64,000 nt of DNA from an uncultured Anaerolineae bacterium (GCA_938028725.1 CALIMH010000009.1:181012-245011), one strand, 5' to 3'; positions 1 to 9,654 are shown, counted from the first letter of the stretch. Notes: generated by a model from the sequence alone, not told the origin. Made by a program: numbers and translations.

Positions 1-72
1 CAGCCACGGCAATTCACTGGACGCGTGGTGTATGTCTGGAGGCTATTACGAGCTCGTTGATTGGCCAAGAAC

Positions 73-1212
73 CTATAAGACAGCTTGCACAAGCACTTGT
101 TGAACCTTTTCACACATTCGCTGAGCAGAAAAGTGCATCTGCGCACGTCGGCGCCCAGCCTTCCCCATAGCAACTTGCTGGGAGGGACTCTGCAAGAGCG
201 CACAAATTGAATCCGCCATTGCTCCTTCGTTGAAAGGGGGTACTAATAGGCCTGTCTCGCCGTGAATCACAATCTCCGGTAAGGCGCCATGAGCAAAGGC
301 AACCACTGGTTTCCCGCTTGCCATCGCCTCGATGTTGACTAACCCAAAAGGCTCTGGATCTCCTGGATGGACAAAGACATCCATCGCGGCCAGTGCTGGG
401 CTTACATCCTCTAAATGGCCTGTAAATACCAAATGGTCTTTCAAGCCAAGGATAGCGCTCAGCTGCTTCAATTGCCGAGGATAATCCTCTCCCTCCATCA
501 GCGGTGTACCGCCCACTATTACCCCCCACGCTTCAGGCATACGCTCGCGCACCTGGGCTAAGACCCGAAGAAAGCGATCTTGACCCTTCCATGGGCGCAA
601 ACGTCCTACCATACCCACCAATGGAGCATGGGCTGGTATGCGATACCTCTGACGGAAAGTCAGCCCTTCCCCTTGCAGCTCGTACTTTTCAGGTTCAATA
701 CCGTTGTGAATGACAACAATCTTGTCGTGGCAACTGAGGTGAGCGGCTGTTGCCTGAGAGTTAGCAATTACACGCTTAGCAGAAACACCGAGCAAGAACT
801 TGGCAAGGCGATCAAGCCATAGGTGGCGCGGGCGAGACTCAGAAATCCAGAAATCGCGCGCATACCAGATGAAGGGCTTGTGAGCCAACCGAGATGCTGG
901 AGCAGCATATAACGCTGCACGGACAGTGTTGGCGACCAAGACATCTGCCCCGATTTGATGAGATAGGTGCACGATCGCGCGAACAGTGACCATCCAGTCA
1001 ACTACCCATCGAGAAGAGCCGCGCAGACGGGGCATCGGAAGATGATGTACGACAACACCGATTGCCTGCGCCTTTTCGGCTAAAAGCTGATTTTGGCAAG
1101 CAAGGTTAAGATGCCATCGGGAGCAATTCAGATACTTCAGCAAGAGTAACAGGCTTTGCTCTGCGCCTCCCAGGCCTGAAGCATGATCAAGAAATAGGAC
1201 GCATTTACGCAC
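73..1212 (-). CDS. GT4 family glycosyltransferase
   Basis: This is a retaining GT-B glycosyltransferase of about 379 residues, expected to add a sugar from a nucleotide-sugar donor to a surface glycan on the cytoplasmic side. The N-terminal domain opens with VLFLDHASGLGGAEQSL, the glycine-rich loop plus GAE motif usual in GT4 proteins. The C-terminal domain has the donor-binding signature EPFGLVNIE (E-x7-E) followed by MASGKPVVAF and GLLVPP. I chose the GTG at 1212 because it overlaps the asnB stop by a few bases and puts the beta-strand right at the N-terminus. The longer reading from 1269 would lie inside asnB and adds no family sequence. It is the last gene of the minus-strand polysaccharide cluster. 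The acceptor and sugar cannot be told from sequence. Confidence 0.88.
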   Translation of the reverse strand: MRKCVLFLDHASGLGGAEQSLLLLLKYLNCSRWHLNLACQNQLLAEKAQAIGVVVHHLPMPRLRGSSRWVVDWMVTVRAIVHLSHQIGADVLVANTVRAALYAAPASRLAHKPFIWYARDFWISESRPRHLWLDRLAKFLLGVSAKRVIANSQATAAHLSCHDKIVVIHNGIEPEKYELQGEGLTFRQRYRIPAHAPLVGMVGRLRPWKGQDRFLRVLAQVRERMPEAWGVIVGGTPLMEGEDYPRQLKQLSAILGLKDHLVFTGHLEDVSPALAAMDVFVHPGDPEPFGLVNIEAMASGKPVVAFAHGALPEIVIHGETGLLVPPFNEGAMADSICALLQSPSQQVAMGKAGRRRAQMHFSAQRMCEKVQQVLVQAVL

Positions 1213-3052
1213 GCCGCTCCCACCAAAAAGCCAAATTGAGCAATACCCAAAGTTCTCGCGAAAAGTCACGCTGACCGCTAAGATGTTGCTCGGTCATCTT
1301 TACAAACGGCTCAGGCCTCAATATCCGCCAGAGCTGAGAGCTTTCCGACAGGCTCTCCTCCAAGCAAGAGCGCAGAGGGCCTCGTAACCATGCCCCTACA
1401 GGCACATCAAAGGCATGTTTACTCCGCTCGGACACTTCTTGAGGGAGTAGATCGGCGAAAGCCCTTCTCAAAAGCCACTTGCTCAGCTTGCCCTGATGGT
1501 AACGGGTTGGGATGTTACTAGCCAATTCCACTAGTTCCCTATCTAGGAACGGCACTCGGGCCTCCAGCGAAGCTAGCATAGTCATGCGATCAACCTTCGT
1601 CAGTGGATCGCCCTCGAGCCAGATTTTGACATCCAACTCTTGCATGGCACTGCTTCTATGTCTGGAACTAGTCTCTCGCAACAAGTGTTCTATATCCACG
1701 CGCGGCGCTGCAGCACGCAGATGTGCCCACCAATCCGGCTGATACCAGGAGGCCCTTTGCTCAGCTTGCGATACGCTAGACAAAACACCATCCACGTAGA
1801 GAGCCCCAAAGCTGGGAGCAAGCAGTGCGATCAAGCGGTGGCGTCCCCGTCGACCTTGCCACCACCGCTGTATCAGCCGGCGCAAAGGCTCAGCGAAGTA
1901 ACTTGGCAGTAGAGGAGCTGGCCATCGGTACCATCCATATCCCTGAAAGAGCTCATCGGCGCCCTCACCTGTGAGAACAACAGTCACATGAGAGCGGGTC
2001 TGGCGCGCCATCAACCAAGTAGGCAGTGCAGCAGGATCAGCGAAAGGCTCATCCATGTAGTTTGCGAGAGCCCCCCACTCTTGCTCTACATCTGCCTCGA
2101 CAGCAATTTCAGCATGGACAGTGCCAAATCGCCGAGCTACTAGGCGAGCAAATCGTGATTCATCCAGATCCCCCCAGCTAGGAAAGGTCACAGTGAAAGT
2201 GCGTAACGGCTCTGCTGAAGCCCCCGCCATTAAACCTACGACAATGCTCGAGTCAATTCCGCCCGAGAGGAACGCGCCCAGCGGCACGTCAGCAATCATT
2301 TGGCGGCGCACCGCAGCAGTAAGGCTATGCCGCAAGCGTTCGGACCACTCCTGTTCATTGCCTTCCTGGTTGGGGATAAAAGCAACATCCCAGTAGCGCT
2401 CGATCCGCAGCGTCTCCCCAGCACCAACGATGAGACGGTGGGCTGGAGGGAGTTTACGGACCCCTAAGTAGATGGTGCGCGGAGAAGGGATGTAACGGGT
2501 CGCCAGAAACCAGTCCAAAGCCAAGGGGTCTATCTCCCGGCTCCAGCCATCTACCGGCAACAAGGCTTTCAATTCTGAGGCAAAGGCTAGGCCCCCATTG
2601 GGAAGCGGAGCATAGTAGAGGGGCTTGATGCCCAAATGGTCGCGGGCTAAGAGTAATCGCTTTCGGCGAGAGTCCCAGAGAGCGAAGGCAAACATCCCAT
2701 TCAGGCGCAGGGGAAGATCATCGCCCCATGCCTCGTATCCGTGGACCAGCACCTCGGTATCGGACTGAGTGACAAAGCGATGGCCAAGGCACTCCAGTTC
2801 GGCACGCAGTTCGCGGTAGTTGTAGATTTCCCCGTTGTAGACTACCGCTACTGAGCGGTCCTCACTGTAGATGGGCTGGTCGCCGGTTTGGAGGTCAATC
2901 ACTGCTAAGCGACGCATTGCCAGCCGCACTGGACCTTCGTTGAAATATCCTTCACCATCAGGACCACGGTGGATCAGCGCCCTGTTCATCTGTTGAAGCA
3001 AGGCTAGATCAGGGCTTGTGTTGGGAAAGTAGATGCCAGTGATGCCACACAT
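1205..3052 (-). CDS. asnB: Asparagine synthase (glutamine-hydrolysing)
   Basis: A full-length 615-residue AsnB-type enzyme. The N-terminal class II glutamine amidotransferase domain starts with MCGITGIY, so Cys2 is the nucleophile, and includes NGEIYNY. The synthetase domain has the pyrophosphate loop SGGIDSS near residue 263 and GEGADELFQGY further on. The family makes asparagine from aspartate, or amidates uronic acids and other sugars when encoded in polysaccharide clusters. Its position between a glycosyltransferase and FkbM methyltransferases makes a glycan-modifying role plausible, but that is inference. It starts immediately after the FkbM gene ends at 3053 and overlaps the downstream glycosyltransferase, so it is part of one operon. 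Confidence 0.95.
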   Translation of the reverse strand: MCGITGIYFPNTSPDLALLQQMNRALIHRGPDGEGYFNEGPVRLAMRRLAVIDLQTGDQPIYSEDRSVAVVYNGEIYNYRELRAELECLGHRFVTQSDTEVLVHGYEAWGDDLPLRLNGMFAFALWDSRRKRLLLARDHLGIKPLYYAPLPNGGLAFASELKALLPVDGWSREIDPLALDWFLATRYIPSPRTIYLGVRKLPPAHRLIVGAGETLRIERYWDVAFIPNQEGNEQEWSERLRHSLTAAVRRQMIADVPLGAFLSGGIDSSIVVGLMAGASAEPLRTFTVTFPSWGDLDESRFARLVARRFGTVHAEIAVEADVEQEWGALANYMDEPFADPAALPTWLMARQTRSHVTVVLTGEGADELFQGYGWYRWPAPLLPSYFAEPLRRLIQRWWQGRRGRHRLIALLAPSFGALYVDGVLSSVSQAEQRASWYQPDWWAHLRAAAPRVDIEHLLRETSSRHRSSAMQELDVKIWLEGDPLTKVDRMTMLASLEARVPFLDRELVELASNIPTRYHQGKLSKWLLRRAFADLLPQEVSERSKHAFDVPVGAWLRGPLRSCLEESLSESSQLWRILRPEPFVKMTEQHLSGQRDFSRELWVLLNLAFWWERRA

Positions 3053-3835
3053 TTACGCCGCCTTCGCTCGAGCCAAAATATACCTGGGGAAAGGAAGACC
3101 CATGGATGGGGAGCCTCGCAGGTCTTCTATCTGATACCTCAGCTCCATCAGAAACTGGGCGGCTAGTTGGCCTTCCTCCCCATGCAATTCGATCAGGCAA
3201 AGCGGGCGATCACGATAAAGCACAGTACGCCCTCCTTGAAGGGCGAGATATTCAGCGCCCTCTACATCCATCTTAATAAAATCTACCTTAGGTCTGTGGG
3301 CGAAATACTCGTCCAGACAGGTCGCCCGAATCTCAACGGAGCGACGGTCAGAGCTTGGCCTGACAATGCTCCACTCCGTCGTGTAGTGCGGAGGAGCGTG
3401 TAGGCGGATTGTTGACGTCTGCCCATCGGTGACTGCCATGTTCTCTACCGTCACACGCGCGGTGAAGCCGTTGATGGCCACATTCTCCCTCAGCCAGCGG
3501 GCATTTTCGGGCAAAGCCTCAAAGGCGAAGACGTGCCCTCCTTCTCCAACCAGATGGGCCAAGAGAAGGGTAAAATAACCAATGTGAGCGCCAATGTCAA
3601 CACATATCCATCCGGGCTGGATCAGGTTGACTAACGCACTGGACACCTCGGGTTCATAGGGGCGCTCGATATAAGTTCCGAATACGCCAGGGCCTTTCAT
3701 CCGCAATCCGGCAAGCGGGTGTGGCAACCTCCAAGGTGTGCTATCCATCCAAGTCATCAACCCCAAGCGTCGCAAAGCATATCTTGCTCGCCGAGGGAAA
3801 ATGTGCCGAACGAGACGAAAGGTCTTCTGAGTCAT
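3053..3835 (-). CDS. FkbM family methyltransferase
   Basis: A SAM-dependent O-methyltransferase of about 260 residues. The Rossmann motif I is visible as WICVDIGAHIGYFTLLLA, followed by FAFEALPENA at the end of strand 2, and the FkbM signature VDFIKMDVEGAEYLALQGG with the acidic DVEGAE core, then LIELHGEEG. I placed the start at 3835 (MTQKTFRLVR), whose ATG overlaps the TGA of the upstream FkbM gene as ATGA, a sign of translational coupling. The ORF extends to 3910 but the extra residues overlap the upstream gene. FkbM enzymes in such clusters usually methylate sugar hydroxyls. Confidence 0.88.
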   Translation of the reverse strand: MTQKTFRLVRHIFPRRARYALRRLGLMTWMDSTPWRLPHPLAGLRMKGPGVFGTYIERPYEPEVSSALVNLIQPGWICVDIGAHIGYFTLLLAHLVGEGGHVFAFEALPENARWLRENVAINGFTARVTVENMAVTDGQTSTIRLHAPPHYTTEWSIVRPSSDRRSVEIRATCLDEYFAHRPKVDFIKMDVEGAEYLALQGGRTVLYRDRPLCLIELHGEEGQLAAQFLMELRYQIEDLRGSPSMGLPFPRYILARAKAA

Positions 3836-4679
3836 TTTAAGCCCTCGCGCGGGATCGCAATGAAGTTTGCGTACCCAATCGAGTGGCGAAGAAGAGGTCT
3901 TATACGCCAACCTGCCCCAAAATGCAATGCATACCCCATCCGTTCTAGATAGGTCAGAATGGGTTCTGGGGAATCTCCCCAGACCTCTTTACGTGAACGA
4001 TCTAACTCTATGATCAAGAGGGGACGGAAGCGACTGAGCGTCCCCTCAGCGCCACGCAGAACTGTTCCCTCAGCACCCTCCACATCTATCTTCACGAGGT
4101 CTACCTTTTGCAACCCCAATTCATGGGTGACCTCATCCAGGGTAGTCATTTCTACCTCAATGGATGTCCCATCTGACCGTTGTAGCGTAATCTGGCTATC
4201 AGACATCTGATCAGAAAGGCATAGCAATACGCGCCCTGTTTGCTGTCCTACCGCCTTTTGAAGGGCAAGGACATTTTTTTCAAATGGTTGCGGGCCAGAT
4301 GGGCCGTCAGGCGAGTAAAGGATTCAGGGTGTGGCTCGAAGGCAATGACTTGTCCTTTAGGAGCATATTTGGCTGCTAAGAGGGTGTACTGCCCAATATA
4401 GGCCCCGACGTCCAGAACCACGCTGTCCGGCCGGAGCGAGCGAATGAAGAACCGAGCCAACGGCGCTTCGTAAAAGCCAAGGGTATAGATGTTGTAGTCC
4501 ACCCAGATCGGCAAACGCAGGGTGACCCAAAGGGTTCGGTCTAGCGCGGTCTCCACCTCTATATCAGGGATGCGTAGATGCTGATACAACCAAATGGCTA
4601 CCCGATAGGTACCACGTTGCCAGGGTGTGTGTAGAGCATACCAGCGCAGGAGCCGCATCCAGCGAGGGATTCCGCTCAT
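3832..4679 (-). pseudogene. FkbM methyltransferase split by a frameshift at an A7 tract
   Basis: Two adjacent reading frames together make one FkbM methyltransferase. The first starts at 4679 (MSGIPRWMRLL, ATGA overlap with the glycosyltransferase upstream) and contains motif I as VVLDVGAYIGQYTLLAAKY and IAFEPHPESF. It runs to HLARNHLKK and then leaves frame. The second frame resumes as NVLALQKAVGQQTGRV and contains LVKIDVEGAEGTVLRG and LLIIELDRSRKE. The switch falls exactly at a run of seven A residues (seven T on the plus strand, 4274-4280). One extra A restores a continuous protein. It may be a true mutation, a homopolymer sequencing error, or transcriptional slippage. It is followed by an intact FkbM paralogue. 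Confidence 0.8.
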
Positions 4680-5761
4680 ACGTTTTCCTCCATTACTTGC
4701 CGATAAACCGCCATCGTTTCCCTCGCTGTCCTCTCCCAAGCGAACACCTTTGCCCTTTCCAACCCGCGCTGGCGCAGTTCTTCGGCCAGGGCCGGATCTG
4801 AAAGCGTGCGAGCAATGGCATCGGCGATGGCTTTGGGATTGTGAGGATCGGCAAATAGCGCTGCATCCCCACACACCTCATGGAATAGTTCCCAATCCGA
4901 ACACACCACCGGTGTGCCGCAGGCCATGGCCTCTAGAACTGGGAAACCGAAGCCTTCATAAAGTGAAGGCAATACAAACACATCGGCTGCGTTGTACAAC
5001 CCAATCAATTCCTCCTCAGATACCCGGGTTATCTGGCGAACCTTTTTCCCCAAGCCCAGGCTTTCTATGAGGCATTGCTGCGCCTGGGAGAAACCCCCTC
5101 CCACCTGGATAAACAGGAAGTCTACTTTCCGATCAGCCAGCAAGGCCAAGGCCATGAGAAGCCCTTCCAGGTTCTTACGGGGCTGGCAATGACCTACATG
5201 GAGAATAAGGCTGCGATGCCCAACTTCCCCTCTTTCTCGCCATAAGGTCCTTTCATCTTTGGCCAGGGGATGAAAATGAGGTCCCACTCCAAGGTAGATT
5301 GTGGTAACCCTATTAGCTCCTTTCCTGGATCGTGTTGCCCATTCACGCTTGGCAAAATCTGAATCTGTTAACAGCCAAGTCGCCCGCTGGGTTCCCCTCC
5401 ATGCCAACTTCCAGGCCAAGCGACTCAGCCCCCAGCGGCGGCCGGGAAAGAGGAAAGGAGCAAGATCATGGACCGTCACTACTGTCCGGCTCCCATCCAG
5501 CGCAAACAGCAGATGACCATAGGAGTGGTCCAAGATGTGATATATATCCGCCGGATAATGACGGGCCCAGAGAGGATAAGCCAGCATTCGCCACATGATG
5601 AAAAGCCATCCACCTAAACCAAAGGGTGGATCCGGTGGCACCAGGAGGCGAAAATCCACCTCCGGGGCTATTCGCCTCAGAGCATCATAGAGGGAACGGG
5701 CATAACGATCCATACTGGGCCAGTTTTCTCGGGGGCTATCGGCGAAAAGATGCACCCGCAT
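4676..5761 (-). CDS. GT4 family glycosyltransferase
   Basis: A 361-residue GT-B glycosyltransferase resembling mannosyltransferases. The N-terminal half contains VVTVHDLAPFLFPG, typical for GT4 enzymes that act on undecaprenyl-linked glycans. The C-terminal half contains ILHVGHCQPRKNLEGLL, the donor motif YEGFGFPVLEAMACGTPVV and the helix DPALAEELRQRG. I took the start at 5761 (MRVHLFADSPRENW), which overlaps the end of the upstream glycosyltransferase by 26 bases. The ORF continues to 5908 in frame but that extension has no family-like sequence. The gene is coupled to the split FkbM gene downstream. Confidence 0.88.
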   Translation of the reverse strand: MRVHLFADSPRENWPSMDRYARSLYDALRRIAPEVDFRLLVPPDPPFGLGGWLFIMWRMLAYPLWARHYPADIYHILDHSYGHLLFALDGSRTVVTVHDLAPFLFPGRRWGLSRLAWKLAWRGTQRATWLLTDSDFAKREWATRSRKGANRVTTIYLGVGPHFHPLAKDERTLWRERGEVGHRSLILHVGHCQPRKNLEGLLMALALLADRKVDFLFIQVGGGFSQAQQCLIESLGLGKKVRQITRVSEEELIGLYNAADVFVLPSLYEGFGFPVLEAMACGTPVVCSDWELFHEVCGDAALFADPHNPKAIADAIARTLSDPALAEELRQRGLERAKVFAWERTARETMAVYRQVMEENV

Positions 5762-6866
5762 CCAGCACCTCCCGCCAGAAAAGGAAAGTTTGATGGCAGA
5801 TGCGTTCGTTGGTATAAAGAGCCAGCACACGCTCCCTGCCCTTCCGACCCAAAGTAGCTCTTTGGGATTCCGATGAGCGGAGGAGATCCATCGCACGGGC
5901 AAGGGCAAGAGGATCTCCCTCTGGCACGATCAGCCCGGCATCCCCGATCACTTCAGGGATGGCTCCTGAGTCGGAACCGATCACGGGAACCCCGCAGGCC
6001 ATAGCCTCAATCAGCACATGTCCAAATTGCTCTTTCCATCGTGGAGTGGCCAGTGAAGGGAGCATTACCACATCCATAGCGTTGATATATTCAGGCACTG
6101 CTATATGAGGAACCGTGGGCACCCAGAAAATTCTCCCCTTTAAGCCTCGTTTTTGTGCCTGATGCAGCCATTCCTCGCGTATTGGCCCCTCACCCACCAG
6201 AAGGCATTGCCAGTCTCCCTTCAAAGAAGACAACGCATCCAACAAAACCCAGAGGCCTTTCTCCGGAACAATCCGGCCGATATAGCCAATGGTGAAAGCG
6301 TGTAGGCCTAACTTCTGGCGAAGGGAATCGTTGCGAAAAGGGCGAAAGCGTTCCGGGTCAATTCCTAATTGAGGAATCACAGCCATCGGACCCGAAAAGC
6401 CAGCCTCATGCAACCGATGAGCGGCCTCCCGTGTGCCGGCTATAGCTCCATCGGCCCAGCGTAGGTTCAAACGACGAATGGTGGAAAAGGGCCAGCGATA
6501 CTGGACGGACAGGTTTTCCCATGAGAAAAAAACCACTGGACGCTTCAACCAAGGCTTAAGTAGCAACACCTCCAGCAAGGCCAGCGACGGAGGCTCCTCG
6601 TCCACTTGAATCAAATCCGGCTTCAGTCGTATGAGGAGAGACCACAACGTCCACGGATAAAACGCGAAACCGGAAAGCCGATCTGTGCCCCAAGCCTCTA
6701 AGAGAAAATGCGTCCATCGGGTGGAAAACTCGACCTGATAAACCTTTAAAAGATGGCGAATTTCCGATGGGGTCACAAGTGTCAAATCCACCCCTTTTGG
6801 AAGGTGATCCCACTTCGCCCGATTGATCTCCAGGGCATACGTACGCCCGATCACGACCACTCGCAT
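5736..6866 (-). CDS. GT4 family glycosyltransferase
   Basis: A 376-residue GT-B enzyme. It begins with MRVVVIGRTYALEINRAKW. The C-terminal donor-binding part reads IGYIGRIVPEKGLWVLLDAL, then LVGEGP and the acidic loop EQFGHVLIEAMACGVPVIGS with DSGAIPEVIGDAG and LIVPEGDP. The stop of the upstream methyltransferase is adjacent at 6867, so start and stop abut. It belongs to the same minus-strand operon as the neighbouring glycosyltransferases. Linkage specificity is not predictable from the sequence. Confidence 0.9.
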   Translation of the reverse strand: MRVVVIGRTYALEINRAKWDHLPKGVDLTLVTPSEIRHLLKVYQVEFSTRWTHFLLEAWGTDRLSGFAFYPWTLWSLLIRLKPDLIQVDEEPPSLALLEVLLLKPWLKRPVVFFSWENLSVQYRWPFSTIRRLNLRWADGAIAGTREAAHRLHEAGFSGPMAVIPQLGIDPERFRPFRNDSLRQKLGLHAFTIGYIGRIVPEKGLWVLLDALSSLKGDWQCLLVGEGPIREEWLHQAQKRGLKGRIFWVPTVPHIAVPEYINAMDVVMLPSLATPRWKEQFGHVLIEAMACGVPVIGSDSGAIPEVIGDAGLIVPEGDPLALARAMDLLRSSESQRATLGRKGRERVLALYTNERICHQTFLFWREVLDAGASFRR

Positions 6867-7436
6867 CTATTTGACAACCTCCAGTGTCACATAGAGATCG
6901 CGAGCCGGGAAGAGAAAAGCCAGATAGAGTTCATAGAAATCGATGAAACGGTTTGCCACCCATCTGATGCCCACCCAGCGGTAAGGGCGGGCGAAATAAA
7001 GGCGACGGCTTTTTATCCGGAAACGGACCGCGGTATAAAAGCCAAGGATAGGATGCTGGGTTTCCAGCAGCCTTTGCAGCGGATTCGGATTAGAGACGGC
7101 CCTTCCGCCAGCGAAATAATCAAAGGACCGCCACCCCAAATAGCGACGGTGGGTTGGGTCGGTGAAACCGTAACGGTTAGAGAAGTGAGGAGTAACGATT
7201 TCCACCAGGGCTCCTGGCCGGGCAACGCGGTGAATTTCCTCCATAAACTTCACTAGATCAACGACATGTTCCACAATGTGCCGACAAAGAATCCGATCAA
7301 AGGAGTTGCTGGCTAAGGGCCAGGGGTAGTGGTTCAAGTCGGCAATTACATCAGCGTCTGATGAAGGATTGATGTCCAGACCTATTGCTCCTCTCTCTTT
7401 AGCTCGTCCACATCCTACATCAAGGATCTGTTCCAT
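6867..7436 (-). CDS. Class I SAM-dependent methyltransferase
   Basis: A compact methyltransferase of 189 residues with a Methyltransf_11 type core. Motif I is at the very N-terminus as ILDVGCGRAKERGAIGLD, followed by DADVIADLNHYPWPL, the motif IV region FDRILCRHIVEHV and VARPGALVEIVTPHFS. Such short methyltransferases are common in polysaccharide clusters, where they cap or decorate sugar chains. It sits three bases after the GT2 gene and abuts the next glycosyltransferase, consistent with one transcript. Confidence 0.88.
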   Translation of the reverse strand: MEQILDVGCGRAKERGAIGLDINPSSDADVIADLNHYPWPLASNSFDRILCRHIVEHVVDLVKFMEEIHRVARPGALVEIVTPHFSNRYGFTDPTHRRYLGWRSFDYFAGGRAVSNPNPLQRLLETQHPILGFYTAVRFRIKSRRLYFARPYRWVGIRWVANRFIDFYELYLAFLFPARDLYVTLEVVK

Positions 7437-7439
7437 CGG

Positions 7440-8309
7440 TCAGCGCCTCCTTCGCGCCTCCTTCCACTGCCCTTGCCAATCAGCCAGCTCGGCCAGGAGT
7501 TTCACCGTGGCCAAAGTTAGGCCGAGCCGGAAAAGGTCCGGGAGCCAGCGGACCCAGCGGGCAGCCAGACGCAAAGCCAGCCGGGGCGGGGATGGCGGCC
7601 TTCCCCGGTATTTGCGCTCAAAATGGACAGCCCCTTGCCCGTGGCGGCGGTATTGACGCCAGAAGTGGAGGAAGTCATACGATTGCAGATGCACCACCTT
7701 CACCGGCACGTAAAGAAGCCGATAGCCCCGCCGGACCACCCGCCACTTCAAGTCGGCATCCTCACCGGCAGCGTAAGGGAAAGATTCATCAAAGCCGCCC
7801 ACTTCCAGAAGTACCCTTTTGCGGTACGACATGGAATTGGTGCCACCTGCTGGGCACTCAAAACCACCGCAGTATTCCTCTGGCCCAGCATGATAGACCC
7901 GATGGGTCACATAGGCCTCGTATTGAGCAAAGGGATTGGACTGCAGGAGTTCGTCCGGCGCTTCCATATAGCCGCCCACCCCGGCCACTTCGGGGTAATG
8001 CCGGTAGCCATCCGCCAGGCGAGAGAGGAAATCCGGTGGCAAGCGGCAATCGTCGTCGGTGAAGGCAATGATCTCCCCTGTGGCGACCTCAATCCCCCGA
8101 TTGCGGGCCGCCGCCGGGCCCCGATTGGGCTCCTGACGGATATAGTGCACCTGGGGGAACTCCCTCCGCACCATTTCGCCGGTCCCATCGGTGGAGCCAT
8201 CGTCCACCACGATGACCTCGTAGTCAGGATAGTCCTGTTTGGCGGCGGCCAGGCAGCAGCGAAGCAGGTCTTTGCGGTTGTGGGTGGGGATAACCAGGGA
8301 AATGCGCAT
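7440..8309 (-). CDS. GT2 family glycosyltransferase
   Basis: An inverting GT-A enzyme of 289 residues. The nucleotide-binding start is MRISLVIPTHNRKDLL, then YEVIVVDDGSTDGT with the conserved acidic pair, GPAAARNRGIEVATG, and the metal-binding acidic cluster AFTDDDCRLP. FDESFPYAAGEDADLKWRV near residue 190 is the acceptor-side ED motif of GT2 proteins. A short C-terminal amphipathic, basic stretch may sit at the membrane. It lies three bases upstream of the methyltransferase gene, within the same operon. Confidence 0.92.
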   Translation of the reverse strand: MRISLVIPTHNRKDLLRCCLAAAKQDYPDYEVIVVDDGSTDGTGEMVRREFPQVHYIRQEPNRGPAAARNRGIEVATGEIIAFTDDDCRLPPDFLSRLADGYRHYPEVAGVGGYMEAPDELLQSNPFAQYEAYVTHRVYHAGPEEYCGGFECPAGGTNSMSYRKRVLLEVGGFDESFPYAAGEDADLKWRVVRRGYRLLYVPVKVVHLQSYDFLHFWRQYRRHGQGAVHFERKYRGRPPSPPRLALRLAARWVRWLPDLFRLGLTLATVKLLAELADWQGQWKEARRRR

Positions 8310-8316
8310 GTGGTCG

Positions 8317-8804
8317 TTATTTAAAAGGTGTCATAACAAATCTAATCTCGTACGCTGAGAAGAGATAGGACAGAATGGTGGTTGTATAGATACACTTGTG
8401 ACGATTGAAGAATCTGTGCAAAATTGGATTCCCAAAACTGAGTTTGACTTCCTCTATACTCCACAGGCGATCGGTATATCGTTCGCCCGATTGAGGCGTA
8501 AACATCTGGAAAGAGTTATAATGAAATGCGTGGCGGTGTTCGGGATGTGTGAGTGCCTGAAAATGGGGCACATAGAGAATAAGCCGTCCCCCTGGTTTCA
8601 AGAGACGCCAGAGTTCATCCATAACCTTACGGATATCCTGAAGATGTTCTAGGACGTGCCGCATCAAAATTTCGTCCACGAGTTATCTGGCCAGGGGTAG
8701 GGGAACACATCAAGGTCGTAGACAATATCAGCGACCCCAGGCACGCGGTCTACGTTGACATAGCCTTGAAGATAATTGTTCCCGCATCCAAGGTTAAGTT
8801 TCAT
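8317..8804 (-). pseudogene. SAM-dependent methyltransferase with one frameshift
   Basis: The gene starts at 8804 behind a strong ribosome-binding site (GAGGAGG, six bases upstream) and reads MKLNLGCGNNYLQGYVNVD, a classic methyltransferase motif I, then DLDVFPYPWPDNS. At about 8679-8682 the frame breaks. The following frame continues the same protein as VDEILMRHVLEHLQDIRKVM and LLKPGGRLILYVPHF, ending at 8317. One missing base at the junction explains it. There is no homopolymer here, so slippage is an unlikely explanation. Either the gene is dead or the assembly has an error. The family is the same as the methyltransferase at 6867-7436. Confidence 0.78.
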
Positions 8805-8892
8805 TTTATTCCTCCTCAGTTGGCAAAAGATATCTGGTCACAAGCGGAGAAAGACCTTGCAGTTATGCGCAGACAGGAAGTTGGTATTTGGT

Positions 8893-9654
8893 CTATCCCT
8901 TCCGCCCGATCCCCAGAAGGTTGATAGCCCACTGCTCCCGTAATACCCTTGGCAAAGGTATCAGGCGGTCTAGGGCTGCCCCAACCAGATACAGACGATC
9001 CCACGGTGGGACTCGGAACCATGAGCGCCATGGATAAATACCATCTGTGTATACTTCTTGTAACCCAGATCGAGATAGTTCTGCTTCCAGTTGCTTGGCA
9101 CTGTAATGCGTCATTGGCGGGGCTGTGCGAAAACCAACTAACCGTTCTTCCCAAAAGCGTATTAATGGATGCGTACCATTGGGAACAATGATCGCCACAA
9201 CCCCACTCGGCCGAGTGACACGTATCATTTCCGCTATCACTTCCAACCGAGCGGTCTCTTCTAACCAGTGCTCAATCACTCCTTCATTCACAACCAGATC
9301 AAAGACTGAATCAGCATACGGCAGAGATTGCAGGCTTCCTTGACAGTAGCCCCAAAGTTGCCCAGGCCATTTCCCCGCCAAAGCTTGCTCTGCAGCCCGA
9401 ACCCCTTTCAAGACTTCGGCCACAAAGTCAAGAGCTACCACACGATGTCCCACGGAAGCGAATGCTAGGCTAAATTTGCCGCTTCCGCAACCCGCTTCCA
9501 AGATCAGGCCATTCTGCGGGAGTGAGGCATAGTTCAGGATAAGTTGAATATATGGTGAAGCCCGGAAACGGCGGAGAAAACGAACATCTCCAGCCCATCC
9601 ATATCCTTTTCCCTTCAAACTCGTTTCCCATGCAGACCCTACGACATCCTGCAT
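8893..9654 (-). CDS. Class I SAM-dependent methyltransferase
   Basis: A 253-residue methyltransferase. Motif I is LILEAGCGSGKFSLAFASVG near residue 50, strand 2 ends in VALDFVAEVL, and motif IV/post-I is SVFDLVVNEGVIEHWL. VTRPSGVVAIIVPNGTHPLIR follows, typical for Methyltransf_11/25 members. The C-terminal third probably recognises the substrate. Its start at 9654 overlaps the end of the upstream glycosyltransferase at 9639, so it is coupled to that gene. The 90-base gap to the next gene holds nothing visible except that gene's ribosome-binding site. Confidence 0.86.
   Translation of the reverse strand: MQDVVGSAWETSLKGKGYGWAGDVRFLRRFRASPYIQLILNYASLPQNGLILEAGCGSGKFSLAFASVGHRVVALDFVAEVLKGVRAAEQALAGKWPGQLWGYCQGSLQSLPYADSVFDLVVNEGVIEHWLEETARLEVIAEMIRVTRPSGVVAIIVPNGTHPLIRFWEERLVGFRTAPPMTHYSAKQLEAELSRSGLQEVYTDGIYPWRSWFRVPPWDRLYLVGAALDRLIPLPRVLREQWAINLLGIGRKG

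Noticed and set aside
7592..8324. Plus-strand ORFs of 156 and 233 codons
   Set aside because: They are shadows of the GT2 gene on the minus strand, which has all family motifs.
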